From NCBI GenBank assembly GCA_023382335.1, contig JAMCPM010000013.1:62001-126000 (forward strand): 64,000 bases of DNA, written 5' to 3'. The first letter of the stretch is position 1. Every line of letters begins with the position of its first letter. The translations under genes and the position numbers were made by a program. The notes beneath the pieces were generated by a model. That model was not told the origin of the DNA, made no database searches, and saw only the letters and a list, made by a program, of their open reading frames with translations. Below are positions 60,926 to 64,000 of this stretch, one piece after another. The stretch comes from Actinomycetota bacterium (GTDB lineage: Bacteria > Actinomycetota > Thermoleophilia > BMS3ABIN01).

Positions 60926-61900
60926 ATGTCCACGAAACGTACGCTACTTTTCACCATCGTCCTGATCTTCCTCATGGCGATTTTCGCGGTGAGCATGGTG
61001 CAGGCGGCCACGGGTGAAGCTTCGCCGGCCAATCCGGGCGGGGCCGATTCGGGCCTGGTCTGGTGGGCCTGGCCGATCATCCTGTTCGTCGTCACTTTCG
61101 CCCTCGGTATCCTGGCGGTGCTGGGCGGAGTCGGCGGCGCCGTTCTCTACACCCCGATAATCGGCGGCTTCTTTCCCTTCGGAATGGACTTTGTCAGGGG
61201 CGCCGGCCTGCTGGTCGCCCTGGCGGGATCGCTTGCCGCCGGGCCGGGACTGCTTAAGAAAGGCTTTGCCGATCTGCGCCTGGCCATACCCGTGGCGCTG
61301 ATCGCCTCGACCGCCGCTATCGGCGGGGCCATGGTCGGGCTCGCGCTCTCCGACTCCATCATCCAGACCTCCATGGGACTCGCCATCCTGGCGATCGTGG
61401 TCATCATGTTCCTGGCCAAGAAGTCTGAGTACCCGGATGTGCAGAAAGCGGACAAGCTCTCGAGCGTCCTGCGGATCAGCGGCATCTATCACGAGCCGAC
61501 CTCCGGCAAGGACATCGACTGGAAGATACATCGCACCATCCACGGGCTGGTGCTCTTCGTCGGCATCGGCTTCATGGCCGGAATGTTCGGCCTCGGCGCC
61601 GGCTGGGCCAACGTGCCCGTGCTGAACCTGGTCATGGGCGCGCCGCTGAAGATCTCCGTGGCTACAAGCAAGTTCCTGCTGGCGACGACCGACACCTCGG
61701 CCGCCTGGATGTACATGAACGCCGGCGACGTCATTCCCATGATCGTCGTGCCCTCGATCATCGGCATCATGCTCGGCTCGCTCATGGGCGTGAGGATCCT
61801 GGAAAAGACCAAGCCGTCAGCCGTGCGCGTCCTGGTTCTGGTGATGCTGAGCTTCGCCGGTCTGCGCGCGCTGCTTAAAGGACTGGGAATCTGGAAATAA
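60926..61900 (+). CDS. TSUP (TauE/SafE) family permease
   Basis: A 324-residue membrane protein with eight or nine helices. GGVGGAVLYTPII-like and MFGLGAGWANVPVLNLVMGAPLKISVATSKFLL are the two related halves of the TauE/SafE fold (key runs LGGVGGAVLYTP and GLGAGWANVPVL). Members move sulfite, sulfonates or other small anions or organic sulfur compounds. The ATG is seven bases after AAGGAGGAA. A cytoplasmic insert around residues 165-200 (KKSEYPDVQKADKL) separates the halves. Membrane, stress and antiporter genes follow, all in the same direction. Confidence 0.92.
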   Translation: MSTKRTLLFTIVLIFLMAIFAVSMVQAATGEASPANPGGADSGLVWWAWPIILFVVTFALGILAVLGGVGGAVLYTPIIGGFFPFGMDFVRGAGLLVALAGSLAAGPGLLKKGFADLRLAIPVALIASTAAIGGAMVGLALSDSIIQTSMGLAILAIVVIMFLAKKSEYPDVQKADKLSSVLRISGIYHEPTSGKDIDWKIHRTIHGLVLFVGIGFMAGMFGLGAGWANVPVLNLVMGAPLKISVATSKFLLATTDTSAAWMYMNAGDVIPMIVVPSIIGIMLGSLMGVRILEKTKPSAVRVLVLVMLSFAGLRALLKGLGIWK

Positions 61901-61953
61901 CACAACCAGGTCATCCTGGTTCCGTTCTGGCTTATAGCGAAAAGGAGGAAACC

Positions 61954-62391
61954 TTGGAAGGCAAAGTAAATACTCCGGCTTCATCGACGGGCGCCAGCGA
62001 GGAACAGAAAAGATATGCGGCAGTCCTGGGCGCGATGATGAAGATCGGTTTCGTGCTGCTCGTGATCACTTTTATCCTCTACCTCATCGGCATGCCCAAA
62101 CCGCATGTGCCGGTGGGCGATGTGTCCAAGTTCTGGGGTCTCAAAGGAGAAAAATACCTCGAGGCTATCGGCGTGGAAAAGGGCTGGTCATGGGTAGAGC
62201 GCCTGGGCGAGGGCGACTTTCTCAACTTCGCGCCGATCGCGCTGCTGGCGTCGATCACGGCTCTGTGCTACTTGGCCATAATTCCGATTTTTATCAAAAA
62301 GAAGGACATGGTCTATGCTTTGCTGGCTTCACTGGAAATCATAATCCTGGTGCTTGCGGCATCAGGCGTGATTCCGTCGGGAGGTCACTGA
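61954..62391 (+). CDS. Membrane protein, probable TSUP partner (DUF1634-like)
   Basis: A 145-residue protein with three membrane helices, the first at about residue 27. The TTG at 61954 is preceded by AAAAGGAGGAAACC, a very strong site. A polar loop of about 40 residues with KFWGLKGEKYLEAIGV lies outside or between helices 1 and 2. DUF1634 proteins often accompany TSUP permeases and this one stands in the right place, but the sequence match is only partial. It probably forms a complex with the permease or modulates it. Confidence 0.65.
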   Translation: MEGKVNTPASSTGASEEQKRYAAVLGAMMKIGFVLLVITFILYLIGMPKPHVPVGDVSKFWGLKGEKYLEAIGVEKGWSWVERLGEGDFLNFAPIALLASITALCYLAIIPIFIKKKDMVYALLASLEIIILVLAASGVIPSGGH

Positions 62392-62392
62392 T

Positions 62393-63226
62393 ATGACTGA
62401 CATCTGCCCGATCGACAACCTGGACAAGATCCTGCTGGCTACCGACGGTTCCGAGTTCTGCGAGGGCGCCGTCAGGGAAGCGCTGTATCTGGCGAAAAAG
62501 TGCTCCGGCCATCTGACCGCGATCTCAGTGGTCGAGGCCAACGTCGAATTCGCCGCCCACGCGCCTGATTTCGTCGAGAAGCAGGAGCAGGAAGCGAAGA
62601 AAATGCTTGAAGCGATAAAGGCCGCGGCTGAAGCCTCGGGAGTCGAAGCCGCCATCGAGACCCACACCGGTGAGAGCGTTTATCAGATCATCGTCGATGA
62701 AGCCCGCAAGAACGCGAGCGAGATCATCGTCATGGGCCGGCGCGGCATGACCGGCATCAAGCGCATGGCCATGGGCAGCGTCACCGCCCGCGTGGTCGGC
62801 CATCAGCCCTGCGACGTCCTGGTCGTTCCCCGTGACTGCCCCACCGAGTTCAAGACGATACTCACGGCCACCGACGGTTCGCCGCACGGAGAGGCCGCCG
62901 CCAGAGACGCCATCAAGATCGCCAGGAAGGTCGGCGGCTCCCTGATAGCTTTTTCTTCAGCGGCGTCAGCGGACAAAGCCGCGGCGGCCCAGGAGAACGT
63001 CAACAAGGTCAAGCAGGCGGCAGATGCCGAGGGCGTCGCCTGCGAGACAATGACGGCCACTGGCAAGCCTTTTGCCCGCATCGTCGAGACCGCGATTGAG
63101 AAGAGGGCCGATCTGATCGTCGTCGGTTGTCACGGCAAGGGCAGTCTTGGTAAGCTCCTCATGGGCCACGTCACCGAGCGCGTCATCGGACACTCGAAGT
63201 GCGCGGTCCTGGTGTCATGTAGCTAA
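62393..63226 (+). CDS. Tandem universal stress protein
   Basis: A 277-residue protein of two UspA domains joined by a short linker. Domain 1 (about 9-150) has ILLATDGSEFCEGA and the nucleotide-binding end MGRRGMTGIKRMAMGSVTARVV; domain 2 (about 155-277) has ILTATDGSPHGEAA and VGCHGKGSLGKLLMGHVTERVI. The G-2X-G-9X-G(S/T) signature points to ATP binding in both halves. The ATG lies one base after the previous stop. It would respond to energy or redox stress together with the permease genes. Confidence 0.95.
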   Translation: MTDICPIDNLDKILLATDGSEFCEGAVREALYLAKKCSGHLTAISVVEANVEFAAHAPDFVEKQEQEAKKMLEAIKAAAEASGVEAAIETHTGESVYQIIVDEARKNASEIIVMGRRGMTGIKRMAMGSVTARVVGHQPCDVLVVPRDCPTEFKTILTATDGSPHGEAAARDAIKIARKVGGSLIAFSSAASADKAAAAQENVNKVKQAADAEGVACETMTATGKPFARIVETAIEKRADLIVVGCHGKGSLGKLLMGHVTERVIGHSKCAVLVSCS

Positions 63227-63280
63227 AGCCGGAACTGACATACCGGTCCCGGGCTTGATCGATCGCAACAGGAGTCGAGA

Positions 63281-63757
63281 GTGGCGAAGAAGATCCTCAT
63301 AGCGACGGACGGTTCGGAACCGGCCATGGACGCCGCCCGCTACGCTTTTCAGATAGCCGCCAAGATGGGGCTCAGCCTCACCGGCCTGCGCGTCGTCGAT
63401 ATCGACCGCTATGCTTCCGATTGGGGAGCGGTGCGCGACACAGTCGCCGGCGAACTCGAAGAGCACGCCCGCCGCATCCTGGGCGAGCTTGAGGCCGAAG
63501 CCGGCAAAGCCGGGCTCGAGGTCGATCTGCAGGTTCGCCACGGCGATTCCTCGCGGGAGATAATCCGTTTTGCCCAGGAAGACCCCGACGTGGCCATGAT
63601 CGTGCTGGGCGCCACCGGCCGCCGGCGCCTGGGACGCCAGCTCATCGGCAGTACCGCGGAGCGGGTGGTCCGGCAGGTCGGGCGCGATCTCGCCTGTCCG
63701 GTCGTGGTCGTTCCCAGCGCTTCCGCCACCCCCGGCGCGAGGCTGGATCTGGAGTAA
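63281..63757 (+). CDS. Universal stress protein
   Basis: A 158-residue single-domain UspA protein with KILIATDGSEPAMDAARYA at the start and VLGATGRRRLGRQLIGSTAERVVRQV at the end, the ATP-binding signature of the family. The GTG at 63281 follows AGGAGTCGAG. It lies between the tandem USP and a cation/proton antiporter gene. Pairs of USPs next to antiporters are common and may adjust transport to the energy state. Confidence 0.94.
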   Translation: MAKKILIATDGSEPAMDAARYAFQIAAKMGLSLTGLRVVDIDRYASDWGAVRDTVAGELEEHARRILGELEAEAGKAGLEVDLQVRHGDSSREIIRFAQEDPDVAMIVLGATGRRRLGRQLIGSTAERVVRQVGRDLACPVVVVPSASATPGARLDLE

Positions 63758-63796
63758 GGCCCGGTCGCCACGGGCCCTGTTCCGGCAGGCCGCTGA

Positions 63797-64000
63797 ATGG
63801 AAACCTTCGAATTATACCTTTTGTTACTGGGACTGCTGCTGGTACTCGGGGCGCTGCTTTCAGGACTAGCCAACCGCAGCATCCTCTCGCTGGCGATCGT
63901 CTTTCTCGGCGCCGGCATGGTCCTGGGAAGCCAGGGCTTCGGCCTCATCAATGAGAGCGCTTCCTCGCCGTTCGTACAACGGGTCACGGAACTCACCCTG
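63797..64000 (+). CDS. Cation/proton antiporter, N-terminal part (cut by window end)
   Basis: A 68-codon open frame begins at an ATG at 63797 and runs off the edge. The first 50 residues have two hydrophobic helices, LYLLLLGLLLVLGALLSGL and SLAIVFLGAGMVLGSQGFGL, the typical start of a CPA1/CPA2-type cation:proton antiporter (potassium- or sodium-proton). In the same group as USPs and the kdp genes it would support potassium or pH balance, but the ion cannot be told from the fragment. Confidence 0.75.
   Translation, partial: METFELYLLLLGLLLVLGALLSGLANRSILSLAIVFLGAGMVLGSQGFGLINESASSPFVQRVTELTL

Overview
The window is GC-rich, densely coded bacterial DNA with frequent ATGA/GTGA start-stop overlaps and many GTG or TTG starts behind strong AGGAGG-type ribosome binding sites. 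A ydaO-type (c-di-AMP) riboswitch, SpoIIAA-like STAS protein, L,D-transpeptidase, several lipoproteins and no outer-membrane genes suggest a Gram-positive-type, high-GC lineage, possibly a deep actinobacterial one. This is inference, since no ribosomal RNA or marker protein is present. Complex I, FixABCX, small ferredoxins, an apparent selenoprotein and a rubrerythrin-like protein suggest an anaerobe or facultative anaerobe with quinone-linked metabolism.

Layout. 1-10 kb: a zinc-ribbon/monooxygenase-like fragment, a small membrane protein, the fixXCBA cluster (minus strand), a STAS anti-anti-sigma factor, a ferredoxin, a cupredoxin lipoprotein, a glutaredoxin/AhpF-type reductase fusion whose active-site codon is an in-frame TGA (probable selenocysteine), glycerate kinase and adenine deaminase. 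10-15 kb: membrane and stress genes (aquaporin with a 3' frameshift, YggT, GlsB/YeaQ, BrkB/YihY, Nramp-like carrier, His-rich protein, CsbD, tiny hydrophobic protein). 15-21.6 kb: c-di-AMP riboswitch, terminator and kdpABCD, where KdpD has no kinase domain. 21.7-29 kb: an L,D-transpeptidase with six FG-GAP-like repeats, tRNA-Phe, a GAF-GGDEF protein, an aldehyde dehydrogenase/FAH pair, a lipoprotein, a rubrerythrin-like protein and an Rrf2 regulator.

29.5-44.3 kb is a complex I operon on the minus strand, order A-B-C-D-H-F*-G*-J-K-L-[insert]-M-N. There are no separate nuoE, nuoG or nuoI genes. Two fusion proteins replace the NADH-input module: NuoI/NuoE-like segments joined to NuoF, and a 2Fe-2S domain joined to a GltD/NfnB-like FAD-NAD(P)H module and NuoI-like ferredoxins. 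A four-helix-bundle gene with GGAAC-rich flanks sits between nuoL and nuoM.

44-52 kb: CPBP protease, stomatin-like protein and NfeD protease, an ABC-2 exporter, a nitroreductase and a PfkB kinase. 52-56 kb is a less GC-rich accessory island with a VapBC-like pair, an AbiEi-like protein with a nuclease-like N-terminus, an uncharacterised two-gene unit (DUF6978-like and DUF1828) and a SIR2 fragment. 56-64 kb: MTA phosphorylase, a membrane mannosyltransferase, a sugar-dehydrogenase-like lipoprotein, DUF1844, a CARDB pseudogene, and a TSUP carrier, membrane partner, two universal stress proteins and the start of a cation/proton antiporter.

Three intergenic copies of a composite repeat containing GGGACACATTACTTAATT occur at 46.1, 49.8 and 56.9 kb. 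The strongest candidates for something new are the selenocysteine glutaredoxin-reductase fusion, the hybrid complex I input module, the kinase-less KdpD under a c-di-AMP riboswitch, and the accessory island.
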